Below are positions 9,023 through 17,563 of a stretch of DNA of 64,000 bases, piece after piece. The notes beneath the pieces were generated by a model. The model worked only from the letters and a program-made list of their open reading frames with translations, was not told where the DNA came from and did not search any database. Made by a program: the position numbers and the translations under genes. Every line of letters begins with the position of its first letter. The stretch's first letter is position 1. The stretch spans positions 1 to 64,000 of the forward strand of contig LKNA01000003.1 in assembly GCA_001564065.1 (NCBI GenBank), in the 5' to 3' direction. The DNA is from Chitinophagaceae bacterium T5-Br10_B2g13. Lineage in GTDB: Bacteria > Bacteroidota > Rhodothermia > Balneolales > Balneolaceae.

Positions 9023-10252
9023 ATGAACGTAGGTATACCCTCAGAAACAAACCCGCTCAAAAAAGTAATTGTCCATACACCGGGTCACGAAGTATCTCTG
9101 GTAAATCCGGTAATTAAAGATGAGCTGCTTTTTGACGACATCATTTTTGAAAGTGACGCAAAACAGGAGCATTTAGACATGCTTAAAATCTTTAAAGCCG
9201 CCATGCCCGATGACGGGGAAGTAATAGAAATTTTAGATCTGGCACTTCACTGCTTTAAGGATGAATCTGTACGTGAAGAGTTTATCGAGCTGATGATTAA
9301 AGAGCTTCCGTTTGAAAACATTCACACCGTTCAATCTGATCTTAAACAGCTCCCGGCTGAAAAGCTTCTTCAGTTTGTTGTAGAGGGCTCTATACCTCCA
9401 AATCGATCGTTTAACTTAAACCCGGCTCCGAACCTTCTCTTTACTCGCGATCTTTCTGCCGTGGTTGGAGATCACATTATTTTGTCGCGTGCTGCGAAAA
9501 AAGCCAGAGCTCGGGAATTCCTCTTGATGAATATGATTGTGAAGCATCACCCGATGTTTGAAGAGGTAAAAAATAATACGATCAATATCAGCGGCCACCA
9601 ATCAATAGAAGGGGGGGATGTTCTGGTAGCGACCGATAAAATAGTCCTGATCGGGATGAGTGAGAGAACTTCATTCAGCGGGCTAATGAGTGTTGCTGAA
9701 AAACTGGTTGATTCGGGCGTGGAGCATGTTCTGGCCGTTGATATTCCCAAGCAGCGGTCATCCATGCATCTGGATACCATTTTTACATTTGCAGATAGTA
9801 ATGAGTGCGTTGTTTTCCCACCTGCTATTGAGGAACAGACAGAAAATGTTGTTGATCTTTTTTCAGCAAACGGTCACGTTCAAACACGTCGATGCGAATC
9901 GCTGAAGGGCGCGCTGGAAGAGTTGACGGAACAGGAGTTTAATTTTATCCGTTGCGGTGGAGAAGAACGCATCAATCAGTTCCGCGAGCAGTGGACCGAC
10001 GGCGCAAACGTCTTTGCATTGGCGCCCGGTGTAATTGTTGGATACGGCCGGAATACCAAAACATTTGCCGAGATGAAAAAGAACGGGTACAAATTAATGG
10101 ATCAATTCGACTTTATTGATGAGTTCGCTAACAAACCATTCGATCATAAGAAAGAGGGCAAAATTGCGATTAGCTTTCAGGGTCATGAGCTTTGCCGGGG
10201 TCGCGGCGGAGCAAGATGTATGACCATGCCGGTTCTAAGATCCAATGCGTAA
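9023..10252 (+). CDS. arcA: Arginine deiminase
   Basis: Hydrolyses L-arginine to citrulline and ammonia in the cytoplasm. The length (409 residues) is that of the family, and the guanidino-modifying-enzyme active-site motifs are all visible: FTRD at 140-143, EGGD at 196-199, HLDT at 249-252, and the nucleophilic cysteine Cys399 in the C-terminal RGGARCMTMP motif. The usual partners of the ADI pathway (ornithine carbamoyltransferase arcB, carbamate kinase arcC, antiporter arcD) are not next to it, so whether it feeds ATP production or serves nitrogen or pH balance is open. An M50 protease gene follows after 36 bases on the same strand. Confidence 0.95.
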   Translation: MNVGIPSETNPLKKVIVHTPGHEVSLVNPVIKDELLFDDIIFESDAKQEHLDMLKIFKAAMPDDGEVIEILDLALHCFKDESVREEFIELMIKELPFENIHTVQSDLKQLPAEKLLQFVVEGSIPPNRSFNLNPAPNLLFTRDLSAVVGDHIILSRAAKKARAREFLLMNMIVKHHPMFEEVKNNTINISGHQSIEGGDVLVATDKIVLIGMSERTSFSGLMSVAEKLVDSGVEHVLAVDIPKQRSSMHLDTIFTFADSNECVVFPPAIEEQTENVVDLFSANGHVQTRRCESLKGALEELTEQEFNFIRCGGEERINQFREQWTDGANVFALAPGVIVGYGRNTKTFAEMKKNGYKLMDQFDFIDEFANKPFDHKKEGKIAISFQGHELCRGRGGARCMTMPVLRSNA

Positions 10253-10288
10253 TAATTGCGAATCAAAAACTATCTAAAGGATTAAAAT

Positions 10289-11494
10289 TTGTCATTCCCC
10301 CAGCACAACATTCCTCAGGAAGAGAAAACAGATATTGAACCGGTAAAGAAGAATAATCCTTCTCCTTGGACAATTACTAAACACTTTCTGCTGTTTGTAG
10401 CTACTTTCTTATGTGTTACATTCGTGGGAATATTCTGGGTAGGCCACACGGCAAATGTTGAGTCTTATTGGGAAATGTGGCCTCAGGGCGCTCTTTTTGC
10501 TGTTTTGCTGCTTGCGTTTTTAGGCACTCACGAGTTTGGCCATTATTTTGCGGCTGTTTACCACAACGTAAAAGTTACTCTTCCCTATTTTATTCCAATT
10601 CCGCTAGGCATTGGTACGATGGGGGCTGTTATCAAAATTGAAGAGAAAATACGTGATACCAAAAAGCTGTTTGATATCGGTGTTTCCGGTCCGGTTGCCG
10701 GTTTTGTGGTCTCTCTTATCATTTTAATTTATGGCTTTTCCACTCTTCCCGATCCATCATACATCGAGAATTTTGCCGGGCACGAAGAGGTGATAGCGCA
10801 TATACAGGAAACGGGCACTTTTCCGGATGAAGCTCCTGAACCTCAATCTGAAGAAGCTGCCACTATCCTGATTGGAGATACAATTCTCTACACATTTCTG
10901 GCCTCTTTTTTCGATAATGTACCCCCGATGTACGAGATGTATCACTATCCGTTTCTTTTTGCCGGTTGGCTGGGGCTATTTTTTACTGCATTAAACCTTA
11001 CGCCGGTAGGTCAGCTGGACGGCGGACACATTCTCTATTCCCTGATTGGCTACAAAAAGCATCAAACTGTAGCTCGTATCAGCTTTGGATTTATTACTGC
11101 TTTAGGAGGTATAGAGGCAATCCCCTTTCTATTTTTATCGATAGAGGAGTGGTTTCCCGGTTATGGCCACTCCGCGCTCTTGATTTGGGCGCTTGCTTTG
11201 CTATTCCTAATACGAAAAGGATTTTACGGAGAGCATAAATGGATTGCACCGGTTTGGGGTTTATCTCTCATTATTTCCATTGCATATCTCTATTTTTGGG
11301 TAGGAAGTTTCACACAGTCAGGATCATTAATCTGGGTTGTATGGAGCTTCTTTCTCGTATATTTTGTTAAAATTGAACATCCACCTGTTATATTTGAACA
11401 ACCTCTTTCACCCGGAAGAAGGCGCCTGGGTTGGATCAGCATGGTGATATTTTTGCTCTGCATCAGCCCAACACCAATCTATTTTGTCAATTAA
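10289..11494 (+). CDS. Site-2-protease-type M50 intramembrane metalloprotease
   Basis: A polytopic membrane protein (401 residues, at least seven hydrophobic segments). The zinc-binding HEFGH motif is at 81-85 within a membrane helix, and the third-ligand motif NLTPVGQLDGGH is at 236-247. These are the two signatures of S2P/SpoIVFB-type proteases, which cleave membrane-embedded substrates such as anti-sigma factors. An insertion of about 50 acidic residues sits between the two motifs. There is no PDZ domain, so it is not a canonical RseP. The start is TTG preceded by AAAGGA. Its substrate is unknown. A small lipoprotein gene follows 13 bases downstream and is probably co-transcribed. Confidence 0.88.
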   Translation: MSFPQHNIPQEEKTDIEPVKKNNPSPWTITKHFLLFVATFLCVTFVGIFWVGHTANVESYWEMWPQGALFAVLLLAFLGTHEFGHYFAAVYHNVKVTLPYFIPIPLGIGTMGAVIKIEEKIRDTKKLFDIGVSGPVAGFVVSLIILIYGFSTLPDPSYIENFAGHEEVIAHIQETGTFPDEAPEPQSEEAATILIGDTILYTFLASFFDNVPPMYEMYHYPFLFAGWLGLFFTALNLTPVGQLDGGHILYSLIGYKKHQTVARISFGFITALGGIEAIPFLFLSIEEWFPGYGHSALLIWALALLFLIRKGFYGEHKWIAPVWGLSLIISIAYLYFWVGSFTQSGSLIWVVWSFFLVYFVKIEHPPVIFEQPLSPGRRRLGWISMVIFLLCISPTPIYFVN

Positions 11495-11507
11495 AGAATT
11501 AAAACCA

Positions 11508-11942
11508 ATGCTTAAAAAACTGATTACCCTTTTACTTTTAGCCACACTCATATCTTGCGGAAATGGGGAAGGTGATGTTGAAATCGATCCTAATCTCACT
11601 CTTTCTGAACAGATTGATCGAATGATTGATCAAAACCGGTACGAAGCGGCTTTGGATCTGCTTCGGGATGAAGATCCGCAAAATCCGGATACGCGATTCT
11701 TACTGGAAAAGACCCATCTAAACTACGGTCTTCACAGTATGAATACATTCGATCAAACTGAGATGCGAACGCGCATGAATAATGCCCTGCTTCAGTTTGT
11801 TGAAGTGCTGAAGCTTAATCCAGATAATAATATTGCTAGAGAGCAAATTCAGCAGATTATGAGTATCTACTCCACGATACCTGACCGGCAGCCTGAACCT
11901 GAAGTTCTGGAAGCTCTCAGGGAAGTCGGTTTCGACTACTGA
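11508..11942 (+). CDS. Small TPR-like lipoprotein
   Basis: A 144-residue lipoprotein. The ATG at 11508 gives the signal peptide MLKKLITLLLLATLISC with the lipid-attachment cysteine at 17; an upstream in-frame start at 11484 would overlap the protease gene and is less likely. The mature part is helical with TPR-like character (RYEAALDLLRDEDPQNPDTRFLLEK and LKLNPDNNIAREQIQQIM). It lies 13 bases after the M50 protease gene and so probably shares its transcript. No specific function is recognised. Confidence 0.75.
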   Translation: MLKKLITLLLLATLISCGNGEGDVEIDPNLTLSEQIDRMIDQNRYEAALDLLRDEDPQNPDTRFLLEKTHLNYGLHSMNTFDQTEMRTRMNNALLQFVEVLKLNPDNNIAREQIQQIMSIYSTIPDRQPEPEVLEALREVGFDY

Positions 11943-11945
11943 TAA

Positions 11946-12141
11946 CCTGAGTTCGATGATTGAATATTGAATGTTAAAGTCCCCTTTTTAAAGGGGGATA
12001 TAGGGGGATGTTTATCAGAATGTGTAAAATTTCGATGTACACCCCTCTAAATTTCGTTTCATGTGTCGCTTGCGCTCGGAGCCCCTTGTTAGGGGAGACT
12101 TTTTTCTTAGATTATTGGAAAAATCATAAATCGAACTGAGG
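11946..12141. repeat. MITE-like intergenic element C
   Basis: A 196-bp element with 12-bp inverted ends, CCTGAGTTCGAT at 11946-11957 and ATCGAACTGAGG at 12130-12141, with one mismatch. Inside are AGTCCCCTTTTTAAAGGGGG palindromes and a 61-bp segment (12040-12100) that is an inverted copy of 7891-7951 in element B. It starts three bases after a stop codon. Non-coding. Confidence 0.62.
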
Positions 12142-12155
12142 TTTATTTATACTGT

Positions 12156-12163
12156 TAACTTTG
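12156..12163 (+). promoter_or_regulatory. Putative smpB -7 promoter element (TAACTTTG)
   Basis: A perfect TAnnTTTG match 70 bases upstream of the smpB start. The expected -33 position falls inside the right end of repeat element C and lacks a clear TTG. Confidence 0.35.
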
Positions 12164-12233
12164 GTATCAACCCTATTAGCTGATACCTTTAGACGTGAAG
12201 AGATCGTTTTAATATTTAAAACAGTAAAAAACT

Positions 12234-12719
12234 TTGGCTAAAAAAGAATCCAAAAAGAACGCTCCTCCCAAAATTGAGAATCGTAAGGCTCGGCATGACT
12301 ATCATGTAGATGAAACCTACGAGGCCGGTATTGTACTAAAAGGTACTGAAGTAAAATCGATCCGGGAGGGAAAGGCCAGTCTTAACGAAGCTTTTGCTTT
12401 CTTCCGAAATGGAGAATTGTGGCTAAAAAATATGTACATCAAGCCGTATAAGTTTGGTTCATACAGCAACCACGATGAACGGCGAGACAGAAAACTGCTT
12501 CTAAAAAAACGCGAAATCAGGGAGATTGATAAGAGTATGCATCAAAAAGGGTTTACCCTGGTGCCGCTAAAACTCTACTTCAAAGGCGGATATGCAAAAG
12601 TATTGATGGGACTTGCCCGCGGTAAGAAACAGTACGATAAACGGGAAGACATCAAACAGAAAGATGTTCGTCGTGAACTGGATCGAAAAATCAAAGGAAG
12701 TTATAACGTGAACCTTTGA
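12234..12719 (+). CDS. smpB: SsrA-binding protein SmpB
   Basis: A 161-residue tmRNA-binding protein needed for trans-translation, which rescues stalled ribosomes and tags the nascent peptide. Conserved features are visible in order: ENRKARHDYHVDETYEAGIVLKGTEVKSIREGK, the LWLKNMYIKPY strand, RKLLLKKREI, and the basic C-terminal tail (KRED-KQKDVRRELDRKIK). The start is TTG. The tmRNA gene ssrA, often close to smpB, is not visible in the window. Transcription probably ends at the hairpin at 12812-12842. Confidence 0.95.
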   Translation: MAKKESKKNAPPKIENRKARHDYHVDETYEAGIVLKGTEVKSIREGKASLNEAFAFFRNGELWLKNMYIKPYKFGSYSNHDERRDRKLLLKKREIREIDKSMHQKGFTLVPLKLYFKGGYAKVLMGLARGKKQYDKREDIKQKDVRRELDRKIKGSYNVNL

Positions 12720-12811
12720 GGTAATTTGCTCGGTTTCGAGAGAATAAGAAAGAGGGGACTTGCTGGTAGCAAATCAATAGTTTTTACATCAAACTCACTT
12801 TAACAAAAAAA

Positions 12812-12842
12812 GGCTGTCAGTGTTAACTAACAGCCTTTTTTT
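12812..12842. terminator. Bidirectional Rho-independent terminator
   Basis: Stem GGCTGT...ACAGCC at 12812-12835 flanked by an A-run on the left and a T-run on the right, lying between the convergent smpB and DUF4168 genes and able to serve both. Confidence 0.85.
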
Positions 12843-12863
12843 ATCTAAAAATTTGGACTCAGC

Positions 12864-13364
12864 TTAGCCTTCATTTTCGTCATCAAGATGAGCTTCAATT
12901 CTGCTTCTCAATTCCTGATCCTGCTGAACGCCCATGTTAATCTGCTGGAAACGCTCCACTGACAGACCGGTCTCTTCAATTTTATCAATCATTTTCTCGT
13001 CAGTCTCTGATTGAATTTCCATGAGAGTGGGTTGCAGTGTTTGCAGCTTTGCCATCTCTTCGTCGGTAATATTTACCTGATCAGCCATTTGTGGATTTTG
13101 CATGGCCATCATCATCTGCTGAAAACGTTCGAATGAAATATCTTCATCTTCAACAGCTTCAGCCATTTTTTCCTGAGCTTCAACCTGAATAGGGCCTAAA
13201 TCATTAACTGCAGTTGCAAACATTTCAACTTCTTCGTCACTCACATCACTGCTTGATGGAAGATCCGGCATCTGTTGTTGTTGCTGCTGCACTTGTGCAA
13301 AGAGTGATCCTGCTCCAAAAAGGATTGCTACCAGTGCGATGCTTATACTTTTATAAAATTTCAT
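12864..13364 (-). CDS. Secreted DUF4168-domain protein
   Basis: A 166-residue exported protein. A signal peptide (MKFYKSISIALVAILFGAGSLFA) is followed by a Q-rich stretch and then two related copies of a helical unit: FATAVNDLGPIQVEAQEKMAEAV...ISFERFQQM and LQTLQPTLMEIQSETDEKMIDKI...LSVERFQQI. This arrangement matches DUF4168, a family of secreted proteins of unknown function in several phyla. The absence of a lipobox suggests a soluble periplasmic or extracellular protein. It is acidic and Met-rich. Monocistronic by context, with a terminator directly downstream. Confidence 0.75.
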   Translation of the reverse strand: MKFYKSISIALVAILFGAGSLFAQVQQQQQQMPDLPSSSDVSDEEVEMFATAVNDLGPIQVEAQEKMAEAVEDEDISFERFQQMMMAMQNPQMADQVNITDEEMAKLQTLQPTLMEIQSETDEKMIDKIEETGLSVERFQQINMGVQQDQELRSRIEAHLDDENEG

Positions 13365-13474
13365 GTAGTGTGTCTGTTATTTATTATTGATTATTCTAGG
13401 TCTATAACCTAAAATATTGGTTTTTATTATCTATTTACTCTTCGACCAAAATCTTCTTTTTTCCTTCCAATAAC

Positions 13475-13507
13475 AAAAAAGGCTATCAGATATAATTCTA
13501 ATAGCCT
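13475..13507 (-). terminator. rnpB terminator
   Basis: Read on the minus strand: stem GGCTATTAGA / TCTGATAGCC followed by TTTTTTG, directly downstream of the RNase P RNA. Confidence 0.85.
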
Positions 13508-13516
13508 TTAAAGTTC

Positions 13517-13877
13517 GTAAAGATTTCCTGTAAGCCGAATTCTGTATCCCGATAAATCGAGACGACAATCATTTATCTAGTCTCCGGATCACTCCGGAGC
13601 TCAAGCGTTCTACCCGGCTGTATGGCGACGAGAGACGCACAGCCTGCGTGAACTTGCACCCCGTGAGGTTTACCCTGCCTCCGCGCATCACTGCCGGAGC
13701 GGTGAGCTCTTACCTCACCTTTTCACCATCACCACGCCATCGGCGTGGCTGTCTGTTTTCTGTGGCACTGGCTGTCCTCTGTTAAAGAGACCTTCCTGTT
13801 AGGAAGCACGGTTCTCGTTGGTGTTCGGACTTTCCTCATCCCGACAAGTCGGGAAGCGATTGTCCGGAAATCTTCAC
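13517..13877 (-). ncRNA. rnpB: RNase P RNA, bacterial class A
   Basis: About 361 nt. On the minus strand the conserved core is clear: GAGGAAAGTCCGAACACC after P3, the ACAGAAAACAGACAGCC segment, GGTAAGAGCTCACCG, and the 3' portion ending in AGAATTCGGCTTACA. The 5' and 3' ends pair in a 12-bp P1 (GTGAAGATTTCC with GGAAATCTTTAC, one G-U pair). It matures the 5' ends of tRNAs together with the RnpA protein, which is not in the window. The P3 arm is a short perfect hairpin, TCCCGACTTGTCGGGA. Confidence 0.95.
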
Positions 13878-13951
13878 CTTATATCTATATGGTTACAACG
13901 TTGATCGTTGCTATAAACGTATAACCACCTAAAATCGTAAGGGAGAGTAAA

Positions 13952-14686
13952 TTAAACTTTAAGCTGTTTTTTCGCTTCTTCAAAGAAGGAGGGATCTACA
14001 ACAATTCGACCGCTGTTTTCATCAATAATGATCTTATTTTTTCTGCGGACTTCAACCTGTGTTTGAGGGGGAAGGGCCATTCCGTGAGCGGCTCCTCTGT
14101 CCATTGCAACAACCGCCATTCCATTGGCAAGTCCATCTCTTAATCGGTTGTAGCTTCGTACGTAGCGACTATCAAGCTCTTCTTCCAGCTCATCACGTTT
14201 TTCCAGAAGCTTCTCCTCTTCCTCTTTTGTGCTGGCTACAACCTTGTCCAGGTTTACTTTCTTTTCTTCATGGAGCTCTTCCGTCTCCTTTAACTTCTCT
14301 TTGTTTACTTCGAGCTCACCTTCAACCTCTTCCTGTCTCTTAGCGATCTCTTCGAGTCTGGACTCAGCATTTTCAACAAATGTTTTCTGTGCTTCAATTT
14401 CTTTGGTTAAAGCATCGTACTCTCTATTGTTTCGAACCGTAAGCTGTTGCTCTTCGTACTTTTTGGTTTTATCCAAAGACTCTTCTATACCAACTTCCAG
14501 TTTTTTCTTTTCAGATTTCAGGCTGTCAGCTTCCTCTTCGAGCTGATTGATACGAGCATTATACCGATTAATGTTTGTTTCGATATCCAGGATCTCTTCG
14601 GGAAGATCTCCGCGAAGCTGTCTGATTTCATCAATCCGGCTATCGATATATTGTAAATTGGCTAATTGTTGAAGTACCTCTTGCAT
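13952..14686 (-). CDS. Coiled-coil protein with degenerate zinc ribbon (DUF164/CT398-like)
   Basis: A 244-residue protein. Residues 1-185 form a long coiled coil (Glu/Lys-rich heptads with the RNNREYDALTKEIE segment typical of the family). The C-terminus aligns by eye with the zbf-RING_7 zinc ribbon, RGA(C)GGC...PPQ...I.C..CGRI.VD. Here it reads RGAAHGMALPPQ and IIIDENSGRIVVD, so all four zinc-binding cysteines are replaced. The fold is probably kept without zinc. Relatives are reported as nucleic-acid or transport-associated coiled-coil proteins but have no firm function. It lies 18 bases downstream of the NIF3-family gene on the same strand, a pairing commonly seen in bacteria, and is likely in its operon. 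Confidence 0.82.
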   Translation of the reverse strand: MQEVLQQLANLQYIDSRIDEIRQLRGDLPEEILDIETNINRYNARINQLEEEADSLKSEKKKLEVGIEESLDKTKKYEEQQLTVRNNREYDALTKEIEAQKTFVENAESRLEEIAKRQEEVEGELEVNKEKLKETEELHEEKKVNLDKVVASTKEEEEKLLEKRDELEEELDSRYVRSYNRLRDGLANGMAVVAMDRGAAHGMALPPQTQVEVRRKNKIIIDENSGRIVVDPSFFEEAKKQLKV

Positions 14687-14704
14687 GGCTTTGTGTAGAG
14701 AAGT

Positions 14705-15757
14705 TTAGATGTTTTTATTTTCAAAATCGGTTACGTAGATCTTCATCGGGTTGGTTACCGTTTCAGTTGCGTCTACGGATAGGTGTTCAAAAGCTTCTGA
14801 TAATTCTTTTCTTATAGCTTCAACTACGGGAAATTCACTTTCGTAGTGGCCGGCATCCACAAGCAGGAAGTTCTGCTTTTCGGTAAAGTAGTCGTGATAT
14901 TTAATATCAGCCGTAACGAAAGCATCTGCTCCGGCTTTAATGGCCTTATTTTTTAGAAATACTCCGGCCCCGCCACATACAGCTACTTTTTTGATACGGT
15001 CTGATTTACCTGATAATCGAACAGAAGGGACATCAAGTGCCCTGCAAACCAGGTGAAGAAATTCATCCATTGCAATTCCCTCTTCGGGGTAGTCGCCGAT
15101 TACGCCCATACCAAAATTATTGGATGGGGTTGTAAGCTCCATCTCCTGAAAACTGCCTTTTTTGAGTAACCCTTCGTTCTCGAGAGCTGCCCGAAGCTGT
15201 TCAACATTCTGTTGGTCTATGGTTGCCTCAAAACAGTACTGTCCCTCTTTTCGGTTGTCCACAGAGTAGTAATGTGCCTCTTCGGCAGAAAAATAGTTAA
15301 GAAGTTTGAGAACGGCTTTTGTATCGTCTGTACTGGTAACCAGTGAAATTTTTCGGCTGATGTTATAGCTTTTATCCAGAAACTGGAGGTTATCCAATCC
15401 AAGATTATTGGCTAAAACAAAAGAAACGCCGTCTAATGCCGCATCCAAATTTGTATGTGCGGTCATCAACGCGATATTGTTGCGGATCAATTTATAAATA
15501 ATCCGCCCCTGCTCATCCGTAGGGTTGATACTTGAAATTTCTTTAAAAATAAGAGGGTGGTGAGATACGATGAGCTCGCACTTTTTGTCTAATGCCTCAT
15601 CAACTACTTCTTCAGTTACATCCAGGCAGACCAGCGTTTTGGATACAGGAGCGGAGGGATCGCCTACTAATAGTCCAACGTTGTCATAACTCATCTTTAT
15701 GCCGGGAGGAGCCCATTGATGCATAAAGTCTGTTATATGGCGAACCTGGGTATTCAA
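14705..15757 (-). CDS. NIF3/YbgI (DUF34) dinuclear-metal protein
   Basis: A 350-residue NIF3-family protein. Metal-ligand motifs of the family are present: SHHPLIF with His66 and His67, TAHTNLDAA with His101 and Asp105, and the C-terminal GHYESE segment that supplies the last His and Glu ligands. The length is that of the long subgroup, with a PII-like domain inserted in the middle (about 130-235). The family often associates with GTP cyclohydrolase type I-like activities or metal homeostasis, but its function is unproven. The start is TTG. Probably co-transcribed with the downstream coiled-coil gene. Confidence 0.88.
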   Translation of the reverse strand: MNTQVRHITDFMHQWAPPGIKMSYDNVGLLVGDPSAPVSKTLVCLDVTEEVVDEALDKKCELIVSHHPLIFKEISSINPTDEQGRIIYKLIRNNIALMTAHTNLDAALDGVSFVLANNLGLDNLQFLDKSYNISRKISLVTSTDDTKAVLKLLNYFSAEEAHYYSVDNRKEGQYCFEATIDQQNVEQLRAALENEGLLKKGSFQEMELTTPSNNFGMGVIGDYPEEGIAMDEFLHLVCRALDVPSVRLSGKSDRIKKVAVCGGAGVFLKNKAIKAGADAFVTADIKYHDYFTEKQNFLLVDAGHYESEFPVVEAIRKELSEAFEHLSVDATETVTNPMKIYVTDFENKNI

Positions 15758-16039
15758 GTCTGAAGGCCTCCGGTTTTTTGGTGTGCTTTTATCTCTACCG
15801 GGAGGTTAGAGCCCGCTAAATCCTTTATGTAAGATTTTTGATGATGTGTCATAATCTTTTTCACAGACATGAAAAATACGATTATTTTCGCACCATTTAA
15901 AAACTAAATTCGCGATTATTTTACTTTATCCGTTACTTTTTGAAATGATCTGACGGTTATCTTTTTTATCAAGAGTAGAAACCGATTAATTTAACCGAAC
16001 AGACTTAGAACCTTTTCTTAACCCAAGAAACTATATCCA

Positions 16040-16738
16040 ATGAAAAGTGAAATAATTTCACGATACGAAGATGTAAACAGTCGAATACATAACGCCTGTA
16101 AAGAAGCAGGAAGAGATCCCGGCGAAATAACGCTTGTTGCCGTGAGCAAAACAAAGCCGGACGAAGATGTTTTGAAACTATTGGAACACGGACATTTTCA
16201 TTTTGGCGAAAACCGTGCAAAAGCTTTACAAGATCGTATGGAATCTGTTAAAAATCCCGCAGCTGTCTGGCACTTTATTGGAAATCTTCAAACCAATAAA
16301 ATCAAATATATGGTTGAGCGCGTGAATTGGATAGAATCTATTCACAAAAAGAAGGCTCTCAAGGAAGTTGAAAAAAGAGCCTCAGAAATTAATTGTGTCA
16401 TCAATGTTCTGATCCAGGTAAACATCAGCGAGGAAGATCAAAAGAGTGGCTGCGATCCAAATCAACTTGAGGGGATGTTGAAATACGCTCAGGATCTTAA
16501 ATACACCAAAGTGAAAGGTTTAATGGGAATGGCGACCTTCGCTGATGATCCTGAAACCGTTCGGCCTGAGTTCAAACTGCTGAAGAAACTTCGTGATGAA
16601 CATCAGCACCTGAGCGAAGGCTCTGTTGATTTGAAACATCTCTCTATGGGAATGACCAATGATCTTGAAGTTGCTATACAGGAGGGTTCTACCATGGTGC
16701 GGATTGGCACGGCTATCTTCGGAGAACGCAACTATTAA
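16040..16738 (+). CDS. YggS/PROSC-family PLP homeostasis protein
   Basis: A 232-residue PLP-binding protein. The PLP lysine is Lys37 in [10 protein letters not shown], followed by [24 protein letters not shown] and the phosphate-binding C-terminal [28 protein letters not shown], all family signatures. Members buffer pyridoxal 5'-phosphate and influence amino-acid metabolism. There is no typical yggT or sepF next to it, but the gene is followed by two small membrane proteins and a DivIVA-like gene. In many bacteria yggS-type genes lie beside sepF/divIVA division genes, so this order is partly conserved. Confidence 0.92.
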   Translation: MKSEIISRYEDVNSRIHNACKEAGRDPGEITLVAVSKTKPDEDVLKLLEHGHFHFGENRAKALQDRMESVKNPAAVWHFIGNLQTNKIKYMVERVNWIESIHKKKALKEVEKRASEINCVINVLIQVNISEEDQKSGCDPNQLEGMLKYAQDLKYTKVKGLMGMATFADDPETVRPEFKLLKKLRDEHQHLSEGSVDLKHLSMGMTNDLEVAIQEGSTMVRIGTAIFGERNY

Positions 16739-16806
16739 AAAATCATTCCGTTATAATGATACTCTGTGTCAGGGATTTATTATTTTAAATAAAAATTTTT
16801 ATAAAG

Positions 16807-17121
16807 ATGGGTGCTTTTAGCTGGGTTCTTATTGTACTTGCTGTGATAATTGGCGGTTACATTATCGATTATCAAAAGAATAAACTGAAGTGGCAGGATA
16901 AATCATCAAAAACTTCTGACGATCTGGATGAAGTTCGAACATTGGTTCATCAGCTAAAAAAACGAATAGAAAACCTTGAGGCCATTGCCGCCAGTGAACC
17001 TGAAGGTTTTAGATCTAAATCTTCAGATCCGCTGGATCGTATCAAAATTGATGAAGATGAGGAGATCAAAAAAGAGAACGAACAGAAAGTTTCTAATTTA
17101 GCTAAAGAAAAAGGTGATTAG
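16807..17121 (+). CDS. Small single-pass membrane protein, unknown
   Basis: 104 residues: one N-terminal membrane helix (about 4-21, SWVLIVLAVIIGGYIID), then a short coiled coil containing VHQLKKRIENLEAI and a charged tail. It shares the layout and the RxxNLEAI motif with the next gene, 2 bases downstream, suggesting an old duplication or two subunits of one complex. The layout resembles the PspB/PspC-associated small membrane proteins, but no specific family can be assigned. Confidence 0.65.
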   Translation: MGAFSWVLIVLAVIIGGYIIDYQKNKLKWQDKSSKTSDDLDEVRTLVHQLKKRIENLEAIAASEPEGFRSKSSDPLDRIKIDEDEEIKKENEQKVSNLAKEKGD

Positions 17122-17123
17122 GT

Positions 17124-17486
17124 ATGTATGGTGAAGAAGTGGCAATTTTAGGTATCATTTTTGGAAGTGTGATTGCTATTGTATTTATAGCAACGATAGG
17201 CAGTATTATTAAAACTGCTATAAAACGTAAATCCAGCGGGAGTGTGGCAGATAACAAGGAATTTTTAGCTGCACTCAGAGAGTTTAAAGAAAATACAGAC
17301 AGACGGCTTCAAAACCTGGAGGCAATTGTTTCCGGTGATGAACCTCTTCCATCAAAAACCGATAAAAAAGAAGAAAAAAAATCGGAACGTAAAAGTGCCA
17401 TAGAGATAGAAATAGATGATGAAAAGAAAAAAGAGGAAGAAAACCGGACAAATAGCGGTAAACTGAAAAACATGTTAAATCAGTAA
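17124..17486 (+). CDS. Small single-pass membrane protein, paralogous to its neighbour
   Basis: 120 residues: N-terminal membrane helix at about 7-30, then a coiled-coil segment with NTDRRLQNLEAIVSG and a highly charged Lys/Glu tail. It starts 2 bases after the previous gene, so the two are almost certainly translationally coupled. The shared motif RxxNLEAI at the same distance from the membrane helix points to a common origin. The following gene is DivIVA-like, 77 bases downstream. No function is recognised. Confidence 0.65.
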   Translation: MYGEEVAILGIIFGSVIAIVFIATIGSIIKTAIKRKSSGSVADNKEFLAALREFKENTDRRLQNLEAIVSGDEPLPSKTDKKEEKKSERKSAIEIEIDDEKKKEEENRTNSGKLKNMLNQ

Positions 17487-17563
17487 TCGTTATTTTCGTT
17501 AAGCATACCTGTTCTAAATGCTCTTAGTCTGTTAATTATAAACCTGTACATTCAACTCAAATT

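Noticed and set aside
12720..12863. tmRNA gene beside smpB
   Set aside because: The gap is too short and lacks the tRNA-Ala-like ends; only a terminator and a degenerate repeat end are present.
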